64,000 nucleotides of DNA from CAXMMR01 sp963692975. Its GTDB lineage: Bacteria; Pseudomonadota; Alphaproteobacteria; Acetobacterales; Acetobacteraceae. The position numbers and the translations under genes are program-made. Position 1 is the stretch's first letter. Each line of letters starts with the position of its first letter. The stretch is from assembly GCA_963692975.2 (NCBI GenBank), contig CAXMMR010000031.1:62001-126000 (forward strand), given 5' to 3'. The notes below the pieces were generated by a model. The model was not told where the DNA came from, searched no databases, and saw only the letters and a program-made list of their open reading frames with translations. Shown here piece after piece: positions 25,502 to 32,937 of this stretch.

Positions 25502-26392
25502 CTAACCGGCTGACGGCGGTGCGGCGGTCTCGGCGCGGCGGCGGCGTTCGTGCCAGGCCTCCATCAGCTGGAGAACGGTGGCTGCGGTCTCCTCGATCGA
25601 GCGGCGGGTGACGTCGATGACCGGCCAGCCGTGCCGGGTGCACAGGCGCCGGGCCCAGAGCAGCTCGGCGCGGACGGCCTCGATGTCGATGTAGTCGCCG
25701 CTCTCGCGACGCATGATGGCGCTGCCCTGGCCGGTGGCGATCAGCTTGAGGCGGTGGCGCCGGATCTCGATCAGGGCGGCGGCGTCGATGGCCAGGCCGA
25801 TCACCGGGCAGACCGGCGCCTCCAGGCCAGGCGGGTCCGGGGTGCCGGGGACGAGCGGGACGTTGGCGGCTTTGATGCCGCGATTGGCGAGGTAGAACGA
25901 GGTTGGGGTCTTGGAGGAGCGGGAGACGCCGACGAGGCAGACGTCGGCCTCGGCGATGCCGGCCTGGGCCTGGCCGTCGTCATGGGCGAGCACGAAGTGC
26001 ATGGCGTCGATGCGGCGGAAGTAGTCGGCATCGAGCACGTATTGCCGGCCGGGACGGTTCTTGGCTTGCTCGCCGAGCTCGCCGGCGAGCACGGAGAGCA
26101 CAGGATCGAGCACGTTGACCACGGTGATGCCGAGGCGCTGGCAGGTGCCTTCGAGGTCGTTGCGGAGCGCCTTGTCGACGACGGTGGAGAGCACCGGGCC
26201 GGGCTCGGCCTCGATGCCTTCGAGCACGCGGTGGAGCTGGAAGCGGGTGCGGATCAGGCTCCAGCGATGATACAGGATGCGGACGTGCTCGAACTGGCTG
26301 ACGGTGGCGCGGGTGATCGAGTTCAGCGTCTCGCCGGTGGAATCCGAGACCAGATGCAGGTTGATGCGGCCGGGATGGGTGCTGTCGCTCAT
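25502..26392 (-). CDS. ppsR: Pyruvate, phosphate dikinase / PEP synthase regulatory protein (DUF299)
   Basis: A 296-residue ADP-dependent kinase/phosphorylase that controls PPDK or PEP synthase. Start at 26392 (MSDSTHPGRINLHLVSDSTGETL); the longer frame runs into the origin. Conserved motifs: HLVSDSTGET near residue 12, ADYFRRIDAMHFVLAHDDGQ, the P-loop-like GVSRSSKTPTSFYLA (about residue 157), and VIDVTRRSIEETA near the C-terminus. In many alphaproteobacteria this gene flanks the chromosome origin opposite hemE, as here. Confidence 0.93.
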   Translation of the reverse strand: MSDSTHPGRINLHLVSDSTGETLNSITRATVSQFEHVRILYHRWSLIRTRFQLHRVLEGIEAEPGPVLSTVVDKALRNDLEGTCQRLGITVVNVLDPVLSVLAGELGEQAKNRPGRQYVLDADYFRRIDAMHFVLAHDDGQAQAGIAEADVCLVGVSRSSKTPTSFYLANRGIKAANVPLVPGTPDPPGLEAPVCPVIGLAIDAAALIEIRRHRLKLIATGQGSAIMRRESGDYIDIEAVRAELLWARRLCTRHGWPVIDVTRRSIEETAATVLQLMEAWHERRRRAETAAPPSAG

Positions 26393-26731
26393 GACCGCAC
26401 CTGGGGCCGCTCCCGGGGTCGCTCCCAGGGCCGCTCCAGCAGCCGGTGCGGGGATTGCGGGGATAAGGCGGGTTTGGCGCCGGCGGCGACGGGGCGGCAA
26501 ACGGGGTGCGGGGATAACCGGCCGCGGATGCGTGCGCGGGGGCCGCGGTGCGGCTGCGCATGGGGATATCCGCAGCGTCGCCGATCCTCGTCCGATGCCA
26601 GCATGTTGCAGGTCGACTCCGCTGTGGATGGATGGGCCGCAAGGTGGGATCGCCCGGGTACCCCGTTATCCACAGGCAACAACACCTACCCCAACCATTT
26701 CTTTCCTTCTTTTCTATCTTTAAGGAAGGCC
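26393..26731. other. Predicted chromosome replication origin (oriC), hemE-ppsR type
   Basis: This 339-bp gap separates divergent ppsR and hemE, the Caulobacter-type origin position. A perfect DnaA box TTATCCACA is at 26666-26674. Seven-of-nine matches are at 26623-26631 (TGTGGATGG), 26509-26517 and 26458-26466 (both CGGGGATAA) and 26561-26569 (TGGGGATAT, which on the other strand overlaps ATATCCGCA). A pyrimidine/AT-rich run at 26697-26722, just before hemE, could serve as the unwinding element. Its first part (26401-26440) also holds three short GGGGCCGCTCC-like repeats. No CtrA site was recognised. The call rests on gene context plus the boxes. Confidence 0.8.
26666..26674 (+). promoter_or_regulatory. 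Consensus DnaA box
   Basis: TTATCCACA, identical to the consensus, inside the predicted origin 58 bp upstream of hemE. Confidence 0.75.
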
Positions 26732-27802
26732 GTGATCGGTTCAGGGTTGGGGGCGCGGTTGGCGATCGGGACGGCGCCTGGAAAGAAAGTTTTGCAGGTG
26801 CTGGCGGGCGAGGCGGTGTGGCCGCCGCCGATCTGGCTGATGCGTCAGGCCGGGCGCTATTTGCCGGAGTATCGCGCGATCCGCGAGAGCTCGGGCGGCT
26901 TCATCGCCCGGTGCACGACGCCGGACCTGGCGACCGAGATCACCCTGCAGCCGATCCGCCGTTACGGCATGGACGCGGCGATCCTGTTCTCCGACATCCT
27001 GATCCTGCCCTGGGCGATGGGCCAGGATTTGCGCTTCGTCGACGGCGAGGGGCCGGTGATGACGCCGATCCGCAGCGCCGGCGATCTCGACCGGCTGTCG
27101 CTGACGCGGGTTGCGGAGTTCACCGCCCCGGTGATGGAGACGGTGCGGCGGGTGCGGGCGGCGCTGCCGGCGGCGTGCACGCTGATCGGCTTCGCCGGCA
27201 GCCCGTTTACGGTGGCCTGCTACATGGTGGAGGGCGGCGGCTCGAAGGAGTTCGCGCTGACGCGACAGATGGCCTATGCGGCGCCGGAGCTGTTCGAGCG
27301 GTTGCTGGACCTGCTGTGCGCCGGCACCGTCGCGTATCTGACGGCGCAGATCGAGGCGGGCGCCGAGGCGGTCATGCTGTTCGACAGCTGGGCCGGGGTG
27401 CTGCCGCCGGCGCTGTTCCGCGCCCATGTCGCGGGGCGGACGCGGCAGATCGTCGACGCGTTGAACGATCGGCATCCCGGAGTGCCGATCATCGGGTTTC
27501 CGCGGCTCGCCGGGACGATGCTCGACCACTACGTGGAGCGTACGGGGGTGGACTGCGTCGGGCTGGACACCGGGGCGGACCCGGCGCGGGCGGCGGCGAT
27601 GGTGGCCGAGCATGTCGGCCTGCAGGGCAACCTGGACCCGCTGGCGCTGATCGCCGGTGGGGCGGCGATGACGGAGCAGGCGCGCTCGATCCTGCAGGTG
27701 CTGCGCGGCCGGCCGCATATCTTCAATCTTGGCCACGGAATCCTGCCGCATACGCCGGTCGACCACGTGGCTGAGCTGGTCGATCTCGTCCACGGGTCGT
27801 AA
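26732..27802 (+). CDS. hemE: Uroporphyrinogen decarboxylase
   Basis: About 356 residues. The enzyme decarboxylates uroporphyrinogen III to coproporphyrinogen III in cytoplasmic haem synthesis. The family signature PPPIWLMRQAGRYLPEYRAIRE is complete; ILFSDILILPWAMG with the catalytic Asp, GFAGSPFTVACYMVEGGGSKEF, and FPRLAGTMLDHYVE follow. GTG 26732 with AAGGAAGG just upstream is my start; the frame is open further back only through oriC and ppsR, and GTG 26798 is a shorter alternative. It is the first gene of hemE-hemH-HAD-hemJ-rho. Confidence 0.93.
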   Translation: MIGSGLGARLAIGTAPGKKVLQVLAGEAVWPPPIWLMRQAGRYLPEYRAIRESSGGFIARCTTPDLATEITLQPIRRYGMDAAILFSDILILPWAMGQDLRFVDGEGPVMTPIRSAGDLDRLSLTRVAEFTAPVMETVRRVRAALPAACTLIGFAGSPFTVACYMVEGGGSKEFALTRQMAYAAPELFERLLDLLCAGTVAYLTAQIEAGAEAVMLFDSWAGVLPPALFRAHVAGRTRQIVDALNDRHPGVPIIGFPRLAGTMLDHYVERTGVDCVGLDTGADPARAAAMVAEHVGLQGNLDPLALIAGGAAMTEQARSILQVLRGRPHIFNLGHGILPHTPVDHVAELVDLVHGS

Positions 27803-27807
27803 TCGCG

Positions 27808-27867
27808 GGAGCCAATCGCATGAGTGCGATGGGAACCCGTCCAGGGTAAAGCCCTGGCCTTCCTTTT
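27808..27867. repeat. Family B repeat, short copy (B6)
   Basis: An ATCGCA...TGCGAT hairpin and CCAGGGTAAAGCCCTGG, ending GGCCTTCCTT. It fills the hemE-hemH gap. Confidence 0.7.
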
Positions 27868-27888
27868 CTTTGTGCTTAGATACGTCGC

Positions 27889-29019
27889 ATGAGTTCGAAG
27901 CGCCTTGCCATTGTGCTGTTCAACCTGGGTGGTCCTGACCGTCCGGAGGCGATCCGGCCGTTTCTGCTGAACCTGTTCCGCGACCCGGCGATCCTGCGGG
28001 TGCCGTTCTTCGTTCGGCCGATCCTGGCGCGGATCATCGCCAGCGCGCGCGTCAAGCCGGCGACGGCGAACTACGCGATCCTGGGCGGGCGGTCGCCGCT
28101 GCTCGAGTTGACGGAGAAGCAGGCGCGGGCGCTGGAGCGGTCGCTGGCGCATGCGATGCCCGAATACGAGGCACGCTGCTTCATCGCGATGCGCTATTGG
28201 CACCCGTTTGCGGCCGAGGCGGCGCGGCTGCTGCGGCAGTGGCGGCCGGACGAGGTGGTGCTGCTGCCGCTCTATCCGCAGTATTCGACGACGACGACGG
28301 GCAGCTCGGTCATCGACTGGCAGCAGGCGGCGGCCCGCGCGGGGCTGGCGGCGCGGGTGAGCACGCTGTGCTGCTGGTTCGCCGACCCGGCCTATGTCGA
28401 GGCGACGGCGGCGATGGTGGTGCGGGCCTATGACCGGGCGCGGTCGGCGCTGCTGGATCATGTCGATTTGCGGGTGCTGTTCTCGGCGCACGGGCTGCCG
28501 GAGGTGATCGTCAAGCAGGGCGATCCGTATCAGTTCCAGATCGAGACGACCTCGGCGCTGGTGGCGGCGGCGAGCGGTATTCGGGGGCTGGACTGGCAAG
28601 TCTGCTACCAGTCGCGGGCGACGCCGCAGCAATGGCTGGAGCCGTCGACGGAGCAGGCGATCGAGCGGGCGGCGCGCGACCGGGTGGCGCTGCTGGTGGT
28701 GCCGATCGCGTTCGTCTCCGAGCATTCCGAGACGCTGGTGGAGCTCGACGTCGAGTATCGCGAGCTGGCGGAGAGGCTGCACGTGCCGGGATATTTCCGG
28801 GCGCCGGCGCAGGGCGACGATCCGGGCTTCATCGAGGCGGTGGCAGGGCTCGTGCGGCGGACGCTGGCGGCGGGGCCGGGCTTGTGCAGCTTCGCCGAGG
28901 GGCGGGCTTGTCCGGGGCGGCATGGCGATTGTCCGCATTGGCGCGCGGCGGAGGCGCAGACGGTGATCGACGTGCCGGTGGCGGAGCCGGTGAGGCAGCC
29001 GGCGATCGCGGCCGAATGA
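27889..29019 (+). CDS. hemH: Ferrochelatase
   Basis: A 376-residue enzyme inserting iron into protoporphyrin IX at the membrane face. It begins MSSKRLAIVLFNLGGPDRPEAI and contains YAILGGRSPLLELTEKQ, LPLYPQYSTTTTGSS, the catalytic His in LFSAHGLPEVIVKQGDPY, YQSRATPQQWLEPST, and the Glu-rich IAFVSEHSETLVELD. The C-terminal 45 residues after the core include four Cys residues (CSFAEGRACPGRHGDCPH), as in cluster-binding bacterial ferrochelatases; whether they hold an iron-sulfur cluster is uncertain. It overlaps the next gene by 4 bp. Confidence 0.93.
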   Translation: MSSKRLAIVLFNLGGPDRPEAIRPFLLNLFRDPAILRVPFFVRPILARIIASARVKPATANYAILGGRSPLLELTEKQARALERSLAHAMPEYEARCFIAMRYWHPFAAEAARLLRQWRPDEVVLLPLYPQYSTTTTGSSVIDWQQAAARAGLAARVSTLCCWFADPAYVEATAAMVVRAYDRARSALLDHVDLRVLFSAHGLPEVIVKQGDPYQFQIETTSALVAAASGIRGLDWQVCYQSRATPQQWLEPSTEQAIERAARDRVALLVVPIAFVSEHSETLVELDVEYRELAERLHVPGYFRAPAQGDDPGFIEAVAGLVRRTLAAGPGLCSFAEGRACPGRHGDCPHWRAAEAQTVIDVPVAEPVRQPAIAAE

Positions 29020-29678
29020 CGGTCCGGCTGGTGATTTTCGATTGCGACGGGGTGCTGGTGGACAGCGAGCCGGTGGCGCGCGCGGTGCTGGTGGAGCAGG
29101 CTGGGCGGATCGGCTGGGCGATCGACCCGTTCCGATTTACCGGGCACCGCCTGGGGGCGCTGGTGGCGGTGCATCGGGCGGAGACCGGGCGGGAGCTGCC
29201 GGAGGGCTGGATGGGGCAGGTCGAGCAGGCGCTGCTGACGGCGCTGTCGGGCGGCGTGCCGCTGGTGCGGGGCGCGGTCGAGGCGCTGACCGCGGTGGCG
29301 GCTTCGGGGCTGGCGGTGCGCATCGCCTCGAACTCCTCGCATGCCGAAATGGCGCGCAAATTTGCCGGCACGCCGCTGGCGGCACTCGCCGGCGCCGGGC
29401 GGGTGCACAGCGCCGGCGATGTCGGGCGGGGCAAGCCGGCGCCGGACCTGTTTCTCGCCGCCGCGGCGGCCGAGGGCGTGGCGCCGGGGCAGACGCTGGT
29501 GGTCGAGGACTCCGTGCCCGGGGTGACGGCGGCGGTGGCGGCCGGCATGAGCTGCCTCGGTTATGCGCCCGATCATGACGGGCAGCGGCTGGCGGCGCTG
29601 GGGGCGACGGTGTTTGCCGACATGGTGGCGCTGCCGGGGCTGGTCGCGGCGCGGCGCGGGACGGCGGTGGCGGCATGA
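29016..29678 (+). CDS. HAD-superfamily phosphatase, subfamily IA
   Basis: A 220-residue Mg-dependent hydrolase. The start at 29016 overlaps the hemH stop (ATGA). Motif I is FDCDGVLVDSEP (nucleophile Asp9, general acid Asp11), motif II is RIASNSSHAEM, motif III is DVGRGKPAPDLFL and motif IV is VVEDSVPGVTAAVAAGM. It resembles the YieH/phosphoglycolate phosphatase-like group. It overlaps hemJ by 4 bp, so it is co-translated inside the haem operon. No haem role is implied by its sequence; it may be a metabolite-repair phosphatase. Confidence 0.85.
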   Translation: MTVRLVIFDCDGVLVDSEPVARAVLVEQAGRIGWAIDPFRFTGHRLGALVAVHRAETGRELPEGWMGQVEQALLTALSGGVPLVRGAVEALTAVAASGLAVRIASNSSHAEMARKFAGTPLAALAGAGRVHSAGDVGRGKPAPDLFLAAAAAEGVAPGQTLVVEDSVPGVTAAVAAGMSCLGYAPDHDGQRLAALGATVFADMVALPGLVAARRGTAVAA

Positions 29679-30157
29679 CGATCCAGGCGCTGTTGCCGTT
29701 CTATCTGTGGACCAAGTCGCTGCACGTGATCTCGCTGGTCGCCTGGATGGCGGCGCTGCTCTATTTGCCGCGGCTCTACGTCTATCATTGCGACACGGCG
29801 CCGGGCAGCGAGAGCTCGGAGCGGTTCAAGGTGATGGAGCTGCGGCTGCTCAGGGCGATCGCGACGCCGGCGATGCTGGCGACGCTGCTGTTCGGGGTGC
29901 TGCTGGCGCTGACGCCGGGGGTGATCGACTGGTCGGAGGGTTGGTGGCGGGTGAAGCTGCTATGCGTGGTGCTGCTGTTCGGCTGCCACGGGGCGATGTC
30001 GCGCTACCGGAAGGATTTCATGGCGGATCGCAATCGGCATCCGCAGAAATTCTATCGGATCCTCAACGAGGTGCCGACGGGGCTGCTGGTGATCATCGTC
30101 ATCATGGTCGTGGTCAACCCGTCCTGCGTTAGCGTGCAGTCGCATTACGGGTCTTAG
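29675..30157 (+). CDS. hemJ: Protoporphyrinogen IX oxidase HemJ
   Basis: A 160-residue membrane protein with four hydrophobic segments. The family pattern is clear: LWTKSLHVISLVAWMAALLYLPRLYVYH with the conserved His, then MELRLLRAIATPAM, WWRVKLLCVVLLFGCHGAMSRYRKDF, and FYRILNEVPTGLLVIIVIMVVVNP. HemJ oxidises protoporphyrinogen IX before iron insertion by HemH, so hemE, hemH and hemJ supply three haem steps in one operon. The last seven residues (SVQSHYGS) go beyond the usual end. Confidence 0.92.
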   Translation: MTIQALLPFYLWTKSLHVISLVAWMAALLYLPRLYVYHCDTAPGSESSERFKVMELRLLRAIATPAMLATLLFGVLLALTPGVIDWSEGWWRVKLLCVVLLFGCHGAMSRYRKDFMADRNRHPQKFYRILNEVPTGLLVIIVIMVVVNPSCVSVQSHYGS

Positions 30158-30175
30158 GCCCAAGACCCTCGTCAA

Positions 30176-30490
30176 CTAAGTAATGATGACTGGAAAGTTG
30201 ACCGATCGCGCAATAAAGCACATCGAGTGTGCGCGCGCATGAAGAGCTTCGGCTCTGGGTCTGTCCGTTTCATTGAGGAGCGTCACGCGGGGACGCAGCA
30301 GGACGGAGGTGAACTGGCCGGCGCCATTCGGCTCCTCGACCATCCTGCCTTCCGCCTCGTCCTCATAGGCCTCGACCGTGATGCCGGCCTCGGCACAAAG
30401 ACCGAGGTACCAGAGTTTATGACAGGCCGAGAGAGAGGCCAGGAGCAGCTCTTCGGGATTCCAGCGCGTCGGATCTCCTCTGAATCCAGG
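30176..30490 (-). pseudogene. OsmC-family protein remnant, truncated at both ends
   Basis: The minus strand reads GFRGDPTRWNPEELLLASLSACHKLWYLGLCAEAGI and continues to FIARSVNFPV, the core of the OsmC/Ohr peroxide-defence fold with its first conserved Cys (LSACH). The usual N-terminal 40 or so residues are missing; their place is taken by repeat B7, whose reading frame happens to stay open. The C-terminus stops after VIIT, several residues short. Codon use is like the host genes. It is probably non-functional. Nothing else coding was recognised between hemJ and rho. Confidence 0.65.
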
Positions 30491-30512
30491 GCAAGGCCCT
30501 GGCCTTCCTCTT
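30483..30512. repeat. Family B repeat, minimal copy (B7)
   Basis: A single hairpin CCAGGGCAAGGCCCTGG with the GGCCTTCCTC tail, placed exactly where the OsmC homology begins. Confidence 0.65.
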
Positions 30513-30658
30513 GAAGTGGCTTGCCTTCTATGCCAGTTTAAGGACGTCAGCCTTTCGGCCTGACGTCCCTCCTCTACTTCGCCAGGCCTTTGTGCCGCGG
30601 CTTTGTGTCCTGTCGATCGGCAGCGTGCACGAAATCCACATCCCTTACGAGGCGGTCC

Positions 30659-31933
30659 ATGCACCTCGCCGAACTCAAGGCCAAGAACCCGGCCGAGCTG
30701 CTGTCCTTTGCCGAGGAACTGCAGGTCGAGAACGCCTCCAGCCTGCGCAAGCAGGACATGCTGTTCGCCATCCTCAAGACGCTGGCCGACAACGACCAGG
30801 TGATCAGCGGCGAGGGGACGCTAGAGATACTGCCGGACGGGTTCGGGTTTCTGCGCAGCCCGGAGGCGAACTACCTGCCTGGGCCGGACGACATCTATGT
30901 CAGCCCGACGCAGGTGCGGCGGTTTTCGCTGCGCACCGGCGACACGGTGAACGGGCAGATCCGGGCGCCGAAGGACGGCGAGCGGTATTTCGCCATGCTC
31001 AAGGTTGACACGATCAACTTCGAGCCGCCGGACGCGGTGCGGCACCGGACCAACTTCGACAATCTGACGCCGCTCTACCCGGAGCGGCGGCTGAAGATGG
31101 AGCTGGAGAACCCGCCGACGCTGGTCAAGGGGCAGCACAAGGACCTGACGCCACGGGTGATCGACCTGGTGGCGCCGATCGGGATGGGGCAGCGGGCGCT
31201 GATCGTGGCGCCGCCGCGGACCGGCAAGACGGTGATGCTGCAGTCGATCGCGACCGCGATTTCGCAGAACCATCCGGACGCTTTTCTCATCGTGCTGCTG
31301 ATCGATGAGCGGCCGGAGGAGGTGACCGACATGGCGCGGACGGTCAAAGGCGAGGTGGTGGCGAGCACCTTCGACGAGCCGGCGACGCGGCATGTGCAGG
31401 TGACCGAGATGGTGCTCGAGAAGGCCAAGCGGCTGGTGGAGCATAAGCGCGACGTGGTGATCCTGCTCGACAGCATCACGCGGCTGGCGCGCGCCTACAA
31501 CACCGTCGTGCCGTCCTCCGGCAAGGTGCTGACGGGCGGCGTGGACGCGAACGCGTTGCAGCGGCCGAAGCGGTTTTTCGGCGCGGCGCGCAACATCGAG
31601 GAGGGCGGGTCGCTCACCATCATCGCCACCGCGCTGATCGATACGGGGTCGCGGATGGACGAGGTGATTTTCGAGGAGTTCAAGGGCACTGGCAACTCGG
31701 AGATCATCCTGGACCGGAAGATCTCGGACAAGCGCACGTTTCCGGCGATCGACATCACCAAGAGCGGCACCCGGAAGGAGGAGCTGCTGGTGGAGAAGGC
31801 GATGCTGAGCAAGATGTGGGTGCTGCGGCGGATCCTGAACCCGATGGGCCCGACCGACGCAATCGACTTCCTGCTCGACAAGCTGAAATACAGCAAGACG
31901 AACCAGGACTTCTTCGATGCGATGAATACGTAA
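30659..31933 (+). CDS. rho: Transcription termination factor Rho
   Basis: A 424-residue hexameric RNA helicase. Start at 30659 gives MHLAELKAKNPAELLSFAEEL; the frame is open back to 30590 without family similarity. The N-terminal helical domain (to about 45) is followed by the RNA-binding cold-shock-like domain (EGTLEILPDGFGFLRSPEANYLPGPDDIYVS), Walker A in IVAPPRTGKTVML, Walker B in VVILLDSITRLARAYN, the Q-loop LTGGVDANAL and the R-loop GTGNSEIILDRK. All key parts are present. It follows the haem genes near the origin, as in other alphaproteobacteria. Confidence 0.96.
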   Translation: MHLAELKAKNPAELLSFAEELQVENASSLRKQDMLFAILKTLADNDQVISGEGTLEILPDGFGFLRSPEANYLPGPDDIYVSPTQVRRFSLRTGDTVNGQIRAPKDGERYFAMLKVDTINFEPPDAVRHRTNFDNLTPLYPERRLKMELENPPTLVKGQHKDLTPRVIDLVAPIGMGQRALIVAPPRTGKTVMLQSIATAISQNHPDAFLIVLLIDERPEEVTDMARTVKGEVVASTFDEPATRHVQVTEMVLEKAKRLVEHKRDVVILLDSITRLARAYNTVVPSSGKVLTGGVDANALQRPKRFFGAARNIEEGGSLTIIATALIDTGSRMDEVIFEEFKGTGNSEIILDRKISDKRTFPAIDITKSGTRKEELLVEKAMLSKMWVLRRILNPMGPTDAIDFLLDKLKYSKTNQDFFDAMNT

Positions 31934-32050
31934 AAAGGAAGCGGTTCTTTTTTGAAAAAAAGAACCAAAAAACTTTTGCCCGATCGGGGCACTGCCTAAA
32001 CGGATAGAAGTTTTTTGCTTCTTTTTTTCTAAAAAAGAAGTTTCTTTTTT
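31934..32050. repeat. Family A composite repeat (A7)
   Basis: Left hairpin GGTTC...GAACC right after the rho stop and inverted right hairpin GCTTC...GAAG, with one extra base in its loop, reaching the stop codon of the convergent ParB-like gene. The core is about 25 bp. Confidence 0.8.
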
Positions 32051-32936
32051 ATACTTCCGCCGGTCCTACCATCCTGTCGAGAAGCCTGGCGAACGCCTCG
32101 AGCACCTCCGGGCGGTTGCGGGTGCCGGCGGCGCTGATGGTGACGACCAGGCTGCCGATGTGGTTGCGGCGGCCCTGGGCGAGGATGACGCCGTGGCGGT
32201 CGCGGATGGCGACCAGCGGTGAGGGGCGGCGGGCGATTTCGCGGCCGATCTCGGCGAGCTGGCCGGCCATTGCGGCCGGCGGCAGGGCTTGGCCGATGGT
32301 GCGCAGGGCAGCCTGCTCGGGCGCAAAGGCGATGGCGGCGGCGACCATGTGGTCGCGGGCGAGCGGCAGGCGCAGCAGCGGGGCGAGCAGGGCGGCGTGC
32401 TGGACGCGCACGCTTGACGGGCCGCCCAGGCACTTGATGATCTCGTCAGGCAGTCGGGCGAGGGCGAGGAAGCGGCTGAGGCGGCCCTGCGAGAGGCCGA
32501 GGCTTTGCGCCATCCGCCACTGACTGCCGGCGTAGTAGTGGGCCAGCGCGTGGGCGTAGCCGGCGGCGCGGAGGTGATCGGGCGAGCCGCGGCGATGGCG
32601 GTTCTCGATGTCGGCGAGGCGGAAGGCCTCCTCGTCGGAGAGCCGGCGGGGCTCGACCAGAAAGCCGAACTCGGGCAGGCCGTAGGCGCGTAGGTAGGCG
32701 GCGGCCCAGTGGCGGCGGGCGCCGCAGACGACCTCGAAATCGTGCGCGCCGCCTTCGGGCAGGCGGCGGACGATGGCCGGAACCTCCTGCCGGCCCTGGC
32801 GGCGGAGGCTCTTCAGCAGGTCGTGGCAGGAGGCGTGATCCGGCGGCCAGTTGAGCGCGGCGTGGCCCGACCATAGGCGGCAGCGCGCCGGGTCGACCAG
32901 GAGCGGTGGCTCGATCGTGTCCGTCATATCAATCAT
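32049..32936 (-). CDS. ParB/RepB-family partition-like protein
   Basis: A 295-residue ParB-superfamily protein. The N-terminal ParB/sulfiredoxin-like domain carries the CTP-binding box as VVCGARRHWAAAYLRAYGL and box II as LADIENRHRRGSPDHLRAAGY; canonical ParB has ENxQRxD, so this box is altered. A helix-turn-helix follows (WRMAQSLGLSQGRLSRFLALARLPDEI). It resembles plasmid RepB-type partition proteins more than the chromosomal ParB at 63.1-64.0 kb. No ParA partner adjoins it. It starts 1 bp after the folC stop and would be translated from folC mRNA. Function (partition, nucleoid occlusion, regulator) is not determinable. Confidence 0.78.
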   Translation of the reverse strand: MIDMTDTIEPPLLVDPARCRLWSGHAALNWPPDHASCHDLLKSLRRQGRQEVPAIVRRLPEGGAHDFEVVCGARRHWAAAYLRAYGLPEFGFLVEPRRLSDEEAFRLADIENRHRRGSPDHLRAAGYAHALAHYYAGSQWRMAQSLGLSQGRLSRFLALARLPDEIIKCLGGPSSVRVQHAALLAPLLRLPLARDHMVAAAIAFAPEQAALRTIGQALPPAAMAGQLAEIGREIARRPSPLVAIRDRHGVILAQGRRNHIGSLVVTISAAGTRNRPEVLEAFARLLDRMVGPAEV

Positions 32937-32937
32937 G

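Noticed and set aside
25550..26731. 750-residue extended hemE reading frame
   Set aside because: The upstream part overlaps ppsR on the other strand and crosses the origin; family similarity begins only after 26732.
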